23,372 nt of DNA from SVMC01 sp045601345 (lineage in GTDB: Bacteria; Bacillota; Clostridia; Oscillospirales; Oscillospiraceae), in NCBI GenBank assembly GCA_045601345.1, contig JAZRZL010000028.1, forward strand, positions 1 to 23,372, in the 5' to 3' direction. A model generated the notes under the pieces. It saw only the letters and a program-made list of their open reading frames with translations. It was not told the origin of the DNA and ran no database searches. Each line of letters begins with the position of its first letter. The stretch's first letter is position 1. Both the position numbers and the translations under genes were made by a program. This document shows positions 15,156-21,338 of the stretch, one piece after another.

Positions 15156-15567
15156 ATGCCCTCTTACCTCTTTTCTGAGGGGGCGGTAAAAATTCCCTCA
15201 ACTTCTTCATTAATATTCTACTCGATTTTTTTCCATTTGAAAAGAGCTTTTGAAAAAAATTTTTTATTTTTTCGCCTAATTTGCTGAATAACGGGCCAAA
15301 TAAGCGCCCAAGGCCGAGAAAATAGGCGGCAAGACCCAATCCCGTACCCAAAAGCATAAAAAGATGCAGTTGTCCTGTTCCACCATAGAGTGCTAGAGTA
15401 AGCATAGAGACGAGTGCAGTTAGGCAGAACCACAGATCAAAAAGCCAAATGAGCTTCGGTGCTATTTTTCTGGGAAGGCGAAGAATATCATAATGTAGTC
15501 CCAGTATAAAGCCAAGAAGTCCAGCACGGAGGAATTCCAGCGTCTGCGCCTGAATCGTGTATTCCAT
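14941..15567 (-). CDS. yabQ: YabQ, spore cortex biosynthesis membrane protein
   Basis: A 208-codon frame whose ATG shares one base with the yabP stop (TAATG), with no separate ribosome site, so it is translationally coupled. The N-terminal 90 residues hold three to four hydrophobic segments (about 12-26, 37-60, 66-88) and LHYDILRLPRK near 24-34, typical of YabQ. YabQ is needed for spore cortex formation in Bacillus. From about residue 138 the frame overlaps divIC. This tail is Ser/Gly/Arg-rich low complexity (ending HQRTRHRRRR) and looks like a shadow of divIC rather than selected protein. The ancestral yabQ stop was probably lost. The core call is good; the C-terminal end is uncertain. Confidence 0.75.
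   Translation of the reverse strand: MEYTIQAQTLEFLRAGLLGFILGLHYDILRLPRKIAPKLIWLFDLWFCLTALVSMLTLALYGGTGQLHLFMLLGTGLGLAAYFLGLGRLFGPLFSKLGEKIKNFFQKLFSNGKKSSRILMKKLREFLPPPQKRGKRAYENQVRTFISAYAGDYHDSYDLRHGVSGSSSAAVSRQTGRASGAGRTDQPNSAGQRRFGKSHQRTRHRRRR
15215..15243 (-). promoter_or_regulatory. Sigma-A-like promoter inside yabQ, upstream of divIC
   Basis: On the minus strand TTTTCA (15243-15238), a 17-bp spacer and TAGAAT (15220-15215) lie 60 nt before the divIC ATG in an AT-rich stretch. It could give divIC and yabR vegetative expression independent of the sporulation promoter of yabP. The -35 is a weak match. Confidence 0.5.
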
Positions 15568-15845
15568 TAGCCCAGCAAACGCCGGAAAAAGCTGCCCTCT
15601 TTGGGTGCTGCTTCATAGACAATGGCGCATACCGTACCGTCTACACTAACCTGCCCACCCTCTACGTTCAAGCTTTTCAGCTGCAAGCCCTCTCCCTGCA
15701 CAGTGAGAAGCCCCCGGTTGGTGCGAAGCTGTACAACGGTATCATCAAAGCTATCTACGTCCGTGACCCCGGTCAGGCTCATGTGCTTTCGTTCCTCCAG
15801 TACCAGTCGATGGGAGCCTTCCTGTGTAATTTCGTCCTTTGTCAT
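15567..15845 (-). CDS. yabP: YabP, sporulation protein
   Basis: ATG 15845 is preferred, because GGAGG at 15858-15854 ends 8 nt upstream. ATG 15851 is only 2 nt from it. A longer frame back to 15944 runs through a terminator hairpin and is not credible. The 92-residue product has the YabP fold core: HRLVLEERKHMSLTGVTDV near 12-30, then DDTVVQLRTNRGLLTVQGEGL near 34-54 in outline, LKSLNVEGGQVSVDG, and AIVYE at 74-78. YabP is made in the mother cell and is required for normal spore assembly in Bacillus. Its stop overlaps the yabQ start. A sigma-E-like promoter lies just upstream. Confidence 0.9.
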   Translation of the reverse strand: MTKDEITQEGSHRLVLEERKHMSLTGVTDVDSFDDTVVQLRTNRGLLTVQGEGLQLKSLNVEGGQVSVDGTVCAIVYEAAPKEGSFFRRLLG

Positions 15846-15866
15846 ATTCATCCCCTCCTCCGCTCC

Positions 15867-15894
15867 AGTATATGCCCCAAGGAAATAAATATGA
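15867..15894 (-). promoter_or_regulatory. Probable sporulation sigma-E promoter of yabP-yabQ
   Basis: On the minus strand TCATATT (15894-15888), a 13-bp spacer and CATATACT (15874-15867) match the sigma-E consensus closely (-35 near TCATATT, -10 near CATACAAT). The -10 lies 21 nt from the chosen yabP start, so the leader would be about 15 nt and contain the ribosome site. Bacillus yabP is known to be under sigma-E, which agrees. Confidence 0.7.
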
Positions 15895-15909
15895 CGATAT
15901 GTCCAATAA

Positions 15910-15942
15910 GAAAAGCGTCTCTCCATAGATGAGAACGCTTTC
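15910..15942 (-). terminator. Terminator between the 50-residue membrane protein gene and yabP
   Basis: GAAAGCGTTCTC on the minus strand (15942-15931) pairs with GAGACGCTTTTC (15921-15910) with one bulge, loop 9 nt, followed by TTATT. It begins 8 nt past the stop of the upstream small gene and isolates the yabP promoter from it. Confidence 0.65.
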
Positions 15943-15949
15943 ATAAAAA

Positions 15950-16102
15950 TTATTTTCTGAGAACAAATAAAATAATGCTGACCAGCAGTAAAACAAGCAA
16001 ACCTATGGCTATGATCCTGTTTTTTACTTTACGTCGGGTGTTCTTTTGCTCAATACGCTGTAGAGAATCCTGCACTAGTTCCTCATAGTTGATTTGTTCC
16101 AT
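15950..16102 (-). CDS. Small single-pass membrane protein, unknown function
   Basis: The start ATG 16102 is preceded by GGTGAT, which complements the 3' end of 16S rRNA. A GTG ten codons upstream lacks support. The 50-residue product has a charged amphipathic first half (NYEELVQDSLQRIEQKN, then TRRKVKNR) and one hydrophobic helix at about 29-47, ending LRK. The pattern suggests a bitopic protein with its N-terminus in the cytosol. In Bacillus the gene beside yabP is the S4-domain yabO, and this is not related to it. I do not recognise a family. The terminator immediately after it marks it as a separate transcript. Confidence 0.6.
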   Translation of the reverse strand: MEQINYEELVQDSLQRIEQKNTRRKVKNRIIAIGLLVLLLVSIILFVLRK

Positions 16103-16121
16103 ACTTATCACCCGCCTTTCT

Positions 16122-16163
16122 GCGAAAGACACCGATGCGGTTATGAAACCGTGGTTCTTTCGC
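16122..16163. other. Long hairpin upstream of the small membrane protein gene
   Basis: GCGAAAGA (16122-16129) pairs with TCTTTCGC (16156-16163), and inside it CGGTT pairs with AACCG. No T-run follows on either strand. It would lie in the leader just before the ribosome site of the leftward small gene. Function unknown. Confidence 0.45.
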
Positions 16164-16228
16164 TATCTAATGCTCCTGACCGCTATCTGGCACATACGCT
16201 CAGTTACACACCAAATGGATTTCTTAAA

Positions 16229-16388
16229 GGGCAGCTCTAAAAATTCAGCGCAAGTCGAGCTGTGAGGGATTTTTTTGTCAGACGCAACAAAAACCATAGG
16301 GAATACTGGATGTATTTCCGAGAATTTTTGTGAAGCATGGCGAAAACTAGCCCCGCAGATTCGACTGTGATGAATTTTAGAGGTGACC
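16229..16388. mobile_element. 160-bp MITE-like element
   Basis: The two ends are imperfect terminal inverted repeats of about 30 bp. Both read GG-CA-CTCTAAAA from the outside in, then TTCA and, after one or two changes, GTCGA and GG. The flanks carry TAAA on each side (16225-16228 and 16389-16392), a possible 4-bp target duplication. The inside has no gene. It looks like a non-autonomous element mobilised by a transposase elsewhere. The parent IS family is not identifiable here. Confidence 0.6.
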
Positions 16389-16610
16389 TAAAGCACATCC
16401 TGTGAATCAGTCCAAAGCATGAACTGTTTCACAAGCGCTAAGTCTACTAAAACAACGAGGATATGTTATCGAAAACGATCCTGTAGCTGTTTCTTGATTG
16501 GATGCTGTGCCGATATTCCTTTTTTGAAGCCACCGAAAGATGGCTTATTTGTGTTGCCTGCCAGTCTTTATCTATCCACCCTCTCCAATATGCGGGGCAG
16601 CTGCTGCGAT
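16389..16610. other. Intergenic stretch without recognised genes
   Basis: No gene was supported. A short stem AAGCCA/TGGCTT near 16527-16546 has no U-tract of note. A plus-strand frame at 16419-16778 runs through the tRNA and is chance. Confidence 0.5.
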
Positions 16611-16633
16611 AAAAAAAGCCGCCCTATGGCGAC
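16611..16633 (-). terminator. Terminator of tRNA-Gly(GCC)
   Basis: On the minus strand GTCGCC (16633-16628) and GGCGGC (16623-16618) form a stem with one wobble pair, followed directly by seven T residues (16617-16611). It lies 10 nt past the tRNA 3' end. Confidence 0.85.
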
Positions 16634-16642
16634 TTTTCTTTA

Positions 16643-16718
16643 TGGAGCGGGTGACGAGGCTCGAACTCGCTACCTCCACCTTGGCAAGGTGGCGCTCTAC
16701 CGGATGAGCTACACCCGC
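16643..16718 (-). tRNA. tRNA-Gly (anticodon GCC)
   Basis: The minus strand from 16718 folds as a cloverleaf: acceptor GCGGGTG/CACCCGC, D arm with AGCTC, and anticodon stem CCACC/GGTGG around TTGCCAA, giving GCC. The T arm contains GTTCGAGCC. The discriminator base is T at 16646 and CCA is encoded at 16645-16643. It reads glycine codons GGC and GGU. It has its own promoter and terminator. Confidence 0.96.
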
Positions 16719-16731
16719 AACGGACGGGAAT

Positions 16732-16760
16732 ATTATATGCACTTTTGCTTCAAATGTCAA
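16732..16760 (-). promoter_or_regulatory. Promoter of tRNA-Gly(GCC)
   Basis: TTGACA (16760-16755), 17-bp spacer, TATAAT (16737-16732), all read on the minus strand, a perfect sigma-A promoter. It is 14 nt upstream of the tRNA 5' end. Confidence 0.93.
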
Positions 16761-16819
16761 GCACTATTTCTCGTTTGAAGAATTATTTTCTGTTGCTGTA
16801 TTTTTCTGACAGCTTTCAG

Positions 16820-16847
16820 TTGCATTTAAAAAAAATTGTGCTATAAT
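16820..16847 (+). promoter_or_regulatory. Promoter of tRNA-Gly(CCC)
   Basis: TTGCAT (16820-16825), 16-bp A-rich spacer, TATAAT (16842-16847), 15 nt before the tRNA. The two divergent promoters are about 60 bp apart. Confidence 0.85.
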
Positions 16848-16861
16848 ACGGGAGAGCAGAT

Positions 16862-16935
16862 GCGGGTGTAGTTCATCGGTAGAACATCAGCTTCCCAAGC
16901 TGAATAGGGGGGTTCGATTCCCCTCACCCGCTCCA
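16862..16935 (+). tRNA. tRNA-Gly (anticodon CCC)
   Basis: The acceptor GCGGGTG/CACCCGC is identical to that of the neighbouring tRNA. The D arm has GTTC...GAAC, and the anticodon stem CAGC/GCTG encloses TTCCCAA, giving CCC. The T arm has GGTTCGATTCC. Discriminator T is followed by encoded CCA (16933-16935). It reads GGG codons. Shared acceptor stem and discriminator fit one glycyl-tRNA synthetase. Confidence 0.95.
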
Positions 16936-16940
16936 TAACT

Positions 16941-16985
16941 GATACGGTAATTGATACAATAGTGTCGATTACCGTATCGTTTTTT
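16941..16985 (+). terminator. Terminator of tRNA-Gly(CCC)
   Basis: GATACGGTAAT (16941-16951) pairs perfectly with ATTACCGTATC (16968-16978), and six further inner pairs with wobbles close the loop. GTTTTTT follows. It begins 5 nt past CCA. Confidence 0.92.
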
Positions 16986-17143
16986 ATGCCCGAAAAAGCC
17001 TTGCGGTAAGGCGGTTTCTATGAGCAGAGGGTGCAAACAGCTTCAGCCGACCTCTGTTGGATGACTTTCGGCAGACCTTTTTGCTCTTCCATGCTTCTTC
17101 TGGCAAAAGCTATCGTGTAAAAAGAGCATATCGTGTAAATGAC

Positions 17144-17177
17144 AAAGACCCGGAGCATCCGCACTCCGAGTCTTTTT
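17144..17177. terminator. Terminator after the recombinase remnant
   Basis: AAAGACCCGGAG (17144-17155) and CTCCGAGTCTTT (17164-17175) form a 12-bp stem with one mismatch and loop of 8 nt. Plus-strand T-run follows; on the minus strand the stem itself ends in TCTTTGTC. It can act both ways and ends the leftward recombinase frame 16 nt earlier. Confidence 0.75.
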
Positions 17178-17190
17178 GCTTTTGTAGGAA

Positions 17191-18141
17191 TCAGATGGTT
17201 TCGGTGATCTCGCTGCCGTTCTTGAAGGTAAACACTATCCTGTCATCGGCGTACACGGTCACATGGTCAACGAGGGCGTTCCAATGGGACTCGTTGAAGC
17301 CTGTCGGCAGTTCCGGCATAAGGCAAATCTTCGTCATGAAGCATTCGACCATGTCAGCCTCAAAGAGGAGCGTGACCTTTCTCCGCTTGAGAGCCTCACA
17401 GCGTTTCTCCGCTTTGTCGTACCGCTCCGAGAAGCCGTCATACCTTCTGTTGTACTCGTCCTGGCTCATAGCCGTAGATGCATTCTCGGCTATCAGTCTC
17501 TCCGTCAGAGCGGAAACGGTGTCCATCTCTTCGGTCAGCATTTCACACTCACGGTCTATCTCATCGGCGGCAGCAAGGAGCGTTTCCCGCATGGTGTCGC
17601 AGTCATCAAGGAGCCGTTCCCGGTCTGACATCAGCTTTCCGACAGCCGAAAGGAAATGCCGCTTGATGTCTTCTTCATATAAATGATAAGTCCCGCATTT
17701 GCTTTCGCCTTTGTATTTCCCGTTGCACCGCCATATTACCCGGCGGTACTTGTCCGTGCTGTGCCACACCTTGCTGCCGTAATACGCGCCGCAGTCTCCA
17801 CAGATGATTTTCGAGGAAAACGGACTTAAACTGTTGTGGTGCTTGCCCTTGGCTTTACGCTTTGCCATCTCCGCCTGAGTAAGGTCCCATTCGTGTTTGT
17901 CGATGATTCCCGGATGGCTGTCGGTCACATAATACTGCGGTACTTCACCCTCGTTGGGCTTCATCTTCTTGTTGAGGAAATCCACCGTGAAGGACTTCTG
18001 AAGGACTGCGTCACCCTTGTATTTCTCATTCGTGAGAATGCTCTCTACGGTGGTCGGCTGCCATACAGTCTTTTTTCGCGGCGTAGGGATGCCCTGCTCC
18101 GTGAGGTAAGTTGCAATGGCATTCAGTGTTTTGCCGTCCAT
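17191..18141 (-). pseudogene. Large serine recombinase remnant, catalytic domain missing
   Basis: The minus-strand frame, from about residue 168 of a 483-codon ORF (17191-18642), carries the recombinase domain, then the zinc ribbon, then a coiled coil. Visible are GKTLNAIATYLTEQGIPTPR, then SILTNEKYKGDAVLQKSF, then IICGDCGAYYGSKVW with WRCN and CGTYHLYEEDIK as Cys ligands. A long charged helix and the usual C-terminal VDHVTVYADDRIVFTFKNG follow. The N-terminal resolvase domain with the catalytic Ser is absent. Large serine recombinases integrate phages, ICEs and transposons. Here the protein cannot cut DNA. The upstream sequence in the same frame belongs to another gene family. Confidence 0.8.
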
Positions 18142-18303
18142 ACCAAGAGCAGTATTCAGCTCTGCCGTACCGCCTTTGATGGATTTCGCGGTCGCGCCGA
18201 TTTTCAGGATACCTTCGCCGAACTGTTCGACAGAGGTATTGGTGGTGGACGCAGTCTTTGCCATCTGGTCAACCATCATATCCGCCTGATTGACATCCAT
18301 GCC
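18142..18303 (-). pseudogene. Probable phage tail tape-measure protein fragment
   Basis: About 54 codons fused in frame to the recombinase remnant. GMDVNQADMMVDQMAKTAS, then TSVEQFGEGILKIGATAKS and GGTAELNTALGM resemble the core region of TP901-type tape-measure proteins. In those the next residues would continue the helix, and instead the frame moves into recombinase sequence at about 18141. The other end stops near 18303, where sequence of a plus-strand IS3 transposase begins. It indicates prophage DNA that has been deleted and rejoined. Family call is from pattern only. Confidence 0.55.
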
Positions 18304-18309
18304 GAGAGT

Positions 18310-18603
18310 GGACATGGCATGTCTCGCGTTGGGCGCTGCATTGACAATGCTCCCACAGAGGGCTTTTGGGGTATCATTAAAGCTGAGATGTTCTACTTGA
18401 AGGACTTCCATGATGAAGTGACCCTGAGAACTGCGATAGACCAGTATATCCAATTCTATAACACTGAGCGTCCACAGGAACGCTACGGCAACAAGGCACC
18501 CCTGACTGTTCGTGCTGAGGCTCTGGACGCTGAAATACCTGAACAGTATCCTATTGCAGAAAACAAAAGGATACAAGCCTACAAAGCTAAATATGCCGCA
18601 TAA
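18310..18603 (+). pseudogene. IS3-family transposase (OrfB), C-terminal fragment
   Basis: 97 codons remain, from GMSRVGRCIDNAPTEGFWG, the block with the third catalytic region of IS3 DDE transposases, to the natural stop. DQYIQFYNTERPQERYGNKA is the classic IS3/IS150 tail. The first two thirds, with the first two catalytic acids, are lost. A frame open from 17836 merely joins antisense recombinase sequence to it and is not a gene. A terminator hairpin and the IS right end follow. Confidence 0.85.
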
Positions 18604-18607
18604 ACCA

Positions 18608-18655
18608 AGAAAGCTGCCACCTGTAGGCAACAGCTTTCTCAAAATATTTTTATTT
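18608..18655 (+). terminator. Terminator of the IS3 transposase
   Basis: AGAAAGCTG (18608-18616) pairs with CAGCTTTCT (18631-18639), with a GCC/GGC inner stem, followed by an AT-rich T-rich tract ending near 18655. It may also protect topB from rightward reading. Confidence 0.7.
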
Positions 18656-18694
18656 ATTTTCCCAGTCTACTTGACAGGGGGCAGATCAATTTTG

Positions 18695-20875
18695 CTACTG
18701 ATTTTTGTTTGCCAACCATTTGGCAAGGGCATCCGCCATGGCGGTATTGCCCTCATCGGCCTTGTGCTCCTGCTGTGCCATGTAGCGGCGCACTTCGGTT
18801 TTTCCTGCGCCATCGGCTTTGCGGCGTTTTTCAAAATCGGAAAGCTTCTCCCGGTAGCCGCAGGCACAGGCGAAGGTCTGCTTTTCGCCCTCGCCCCAAA
18901 GCTCCAGCTTCTTGTGGCAGTTCGGGCAGCGGGCATTGGTGACCTGCTTCACGCTCTTGCGGAAGCCACATTCCCGATCGGGACACACCAGCATATCGCC
19001 CCGCTTGCCGTGTACCAAAAGCAGCATTTTGCCGCATTCCGGGCAGGGCTTTCGGGTCTGGTTGTCATGGGTATAGCTGGCATTGCTGGCCTTTACGGCG
19101 TTGACAAGTCTGGTGGCATAATCGCGCATCTCATCTACAAAGACATAATCCCGCTCCTGTCCCTTGGCAATGCGGGCAAGGCGATCCTCCCATTTGGCAG
19201 TCAGCTCGGCACTGCGCAGATCCTCGGGTGCCAGACCGACCAATTGAATGCCCTTGGAGGTGGGAATCAGCTCCTTGCCGTGGCGCTCAATATAGAAGGC
19301 AGAGAAAAGCTTTTCGATGATATCGGCACGGGTTGCGGGGGTACCCAGACCGCCGGTTTCCTGTAAAATTTGTCGCTGCTGCTTATCGCTTACCTGCGCG
19401 GTGGGATGCTCCATGGCGGTAAGGAGGGTGGCCTCGGTATAGCGAGCGGGAGGGGAGGTCTTGCCATTGACCACCTTGGCAGAGCGCACGCGCATCCGCT
19501 GTCCCTGACGGAGGTCGGGCAGACGCTGATCCTCTTCCTCACTGTCCTCTTCCTCCATGGCAAAATTCTTATCGTACATGGCCTTCCAGCCCTGCTCCCG
19601 GATGATCTTGCCCTTGGCGCGGAAGCTGTAGCGGTCAATGGATACGGTCAGCTCGACCTCCTCAAATTCCGCGGGTGGCATCAGCACCGCCAGGAAGCGG
19701 CGGACAACCAGATCATAGATGTTCCGTTCCGGCCCTGTGAGATCATAGAGCATGGGCTGCTCTTCGGTGGGGATGATGGCATGGTGGTCAGTGACCTTGG
19801 CATTGTTTACAATATATTTGGTTTGCAGAGGACGGGTTCGCAGGACTTTCTGTGCAGCCTCCTTGTAGGGAGCTACCATGACAGCACGCAGACGGTCTGG
19901 AATGGTGGCAACCACATCATCGGAGATATAGCGGCTGTCGGTGCGGGGGTAGGTGAGTGCCTTATGTCGCTCATAGAGTGACTGCATAATATCCAGCGTT
20001 TCTTTGGCACTGTAGGCATATTTCTTGTTCGCGTCTCGTTGCAGTTCCGTCAGATCGTAGGCGGCAGGGGGTGGTGTCTGGCGGCGCATTTTGCGAACCT
20101 GGGTGATGACGGCATCGCGTCCTTCACAGGCAGCAACGATTTTTTCCATGGCGGCGCGGTCAAAGCTGTGTGCAATGCCGTGCTGATCCTGAAGCCGTGC
20201 CCGGAAGCCGTCAAGATAGATGGCGGCGCCGTAATACTCCTTGGGCACAAAGCGGCGAATCTCGTTTTCTCTCGCCACAATCAGTGACAGTGTAGGAGTC
20301 TGCACACGGCCTGCGGAGAGCTGGGCATTGAACTTACAGGTGAGGGCGCGGGTCACATTCAGGCCAACCAGCCAGTCTGCCTCGCTTCTTGCCTGTGCGG
20401 AGCGGAACAGATTGTCGTATTCTGCCGCAGGACGCAGATTGGCAAAGCCCTCCTTAATGGCGCGGTCGGTCTGGGAGGAAATCCACAGGCGCTTGGTGGG
20501 CTTTTTCCACCCGGCCTTAATCATGATCCAGCGGGCAACCAGCTCGCCCTCGCGTCCGGCATCGGTGGCAATGACCAACTCGGCAATATCGCCGCGCTTC
20601 ATTAGGCTCTGAACAATTTTATATTGCTTGGTGGTTTCCTTGATAACTACCAGCTTCATATTTTGGGGGAGCATGGGCAGGTCTTCCATATCCCATTTTT
20701 CAAGCTTTTTATCATACACATCGGGGTCGGCCAGCGTAACCAGATGCCCCAGTGCCCAGGTGACCACATAGCGATCACCCTCCATGTAGCCCTCACCGCC
20801 TCTGCGGCAGCCCAGCACCCGGGCTAGCTCCTTGCCCACCGAAGGCTTTTCTGCCAAAACCAGTGTTTTTGCCAT
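18695..20875 (-). CDS. topB: DNA topoisomerase III (type IA)
   Basis: The start is ATG 20875, preceded by GGGAGGAAAGTAT. A start 12 codons further upstream has no ribosome site. The 726-residue protein has the TOPRIM domain (LVLAEKPSVGKE at 5-16, ATDAGREGE at 103-111), the type IA motif SAGRVQTPTL (187-196) and the catalytic Tyr309 in LTYPRTDSRYI. TPATRADIIEKLF and two C-terminal Cys4 zinc ribbons (CPECGKM...CPDRECG and CPNCHKK...CACGY) follow. It relaxes or decatenates through single-strand passage. TopB is chromosomal in many Firmicutes and also common on ICEs; the adjacent mobile debris leaves that open. The stop codon is just beyond an IS end, and the reading frame is intact. Confidence 0.93.
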   Translation of the reverse strand: MAKTLVLAEKPSVGKELARVLGCRRGGEGYMEGDRYVVTWALGHLVTLADPDVYDKKLEKWDMEDLPMLPQNMKLVVIKETTKQYKIVQSLMKRGDIAELVIATDAGREGELVARWIMIKAGWKKPTKRLWISSQTDRAIKEGFANLRPAAEYDNLFRSAQARSEADWLVGLNVTRALTCKFNAQLSAGRVQTPTLSLIVARENEIRRFVPKEYYGAAIYLDGFRARLQDQHGIAHSFDRAAMEKIVAACEGRDAVITQVRKMRRQTPPPAAYDLTELQRDANKKYAYSAKETLDIMQSLYERHKALTYPRTDSRYISDDVVATIPDRLRAVMVAPYKEAAQKVLRTRPLQTKYIVNNAKVTDHHAIIPTEEQPMLYDLTGPERNIYDLVVRRFLAVLMPPAEFEEVELTVSIDRYSFRAKGKIIREQGWKAMYDKNFAMEEEDSEEEDQRLPDLRQGQRMRVRSAKVVNGKTSPPARYTEATLLTAMEHPTAQVSDKQQRQILQETGGLGTPATRADIIEKLFSAFYIERHGKELIPTSKGIQLVGLAPEDLRSAELTAKWEDRLARIAKGQERDYVFVDEMRDYATRLVNAVKASNASYTHDNQTRKPCPECGKMLLLVHGKRGDMLVCPDRECGFRKSVKQVTNARCPNCHKKLELWGEGEKQTFACACGYREKLSDFEKRRKADGAGKTEVRRYMAQQEHKADEGNTAMADALAKWLANKNQ

Positions 20876-20915
20876 ATACTTTCCTCCCTGCTTACTTGTT
20901 GTTCTATCCAAATTA

Positions 20916-21338
20916 CTACATCAAAATCCAGACGATCGGCAAAATAAAGATCACATAGCCGAGCAAAGACCAGAATAGAAATTTCTTTGTCGAAAAAACG
21001 GCGATAAATTCCCGGATCAGGGCAGTTGGCCAGAAATAGAGCGCAACCTTTGCCCCAATACCGATGCAATTCAGCTTCAGCTTTCTCGCATAGGTCAAAC
21101 ATCTGTAGATGTGATAGTTGCTGGAAACCAAGGCCGTGCGTTTGCCTCCCGGTCGACTCATAATGATTTCTTTTGAGTTTTGCAGATTCTCCATGGTCGT
21201 AGCAGAACCATCCTCCAGGATAATATGCTCTTCCGGAATTCCCTTTTCCAGCAGATACCTTTTCATCGCTTCTGCTTCGCTGATTTTCTCATTGCTGCCG
21301 CGACCACCGCTTGGGATCAGCATCGGTTTTTTTCGCAT
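20916..21338 (-). pseudogene. YdcF/DUF218 protein, C-terminal half (frame-shifted)
   Basis: The 140-codon frame starts at ATG 21338 within the preceding frame, with no ribosome site. It carries the second part of a DUF218 domain: PMLIPSGGRGSNEKISEAEAM, split here as PMLIPSGGRG then SNEKISEAEAM, then GIPEEHIILEDGSATTMENL and ALVSSNYHIYRC. A last transmembrane helix is at about 120-139. The first part of the domain is in the frame 21317-21937, and the two join by a -1 shift at A_AAA_AAC. Family members act at the envelope, with unknown substrate. It could be a broken gene, a frameshifting gene or a sequence error. Confidence 0.75.

Larger units (their letters stand above)
18310..18688 (+). mobile_element. 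IS3-family right-end remnant
   Basis: It contains the transposase tail and downstream terminator. The right inverted-repeat end probably reads, on the minus strand from 18688, TGATCTGCCCCCTGTCAAG, with the TGA start typical of IS3 ends. The left end is gone, cut at about 18305 against phage sequence. The right end abuts the topB 3' end 7 bp before its stop codon, with no visible target duplication because the left side is lost. Confidence 0.7.

Noticed and set aside
15567..15944. Longer YabP start
   Set aside because: The extra residues are encoded by the terminator hairpin of the upstream gene and by the sigma-E-like promoter.
17836..18603. 255-codon plus-strand frame ending in IS3 sequence
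   Set aside because: Its first 160 codons are antisense to the recombinase and tape-measure remnants. Only the part from about 18310 is genuine transposase.
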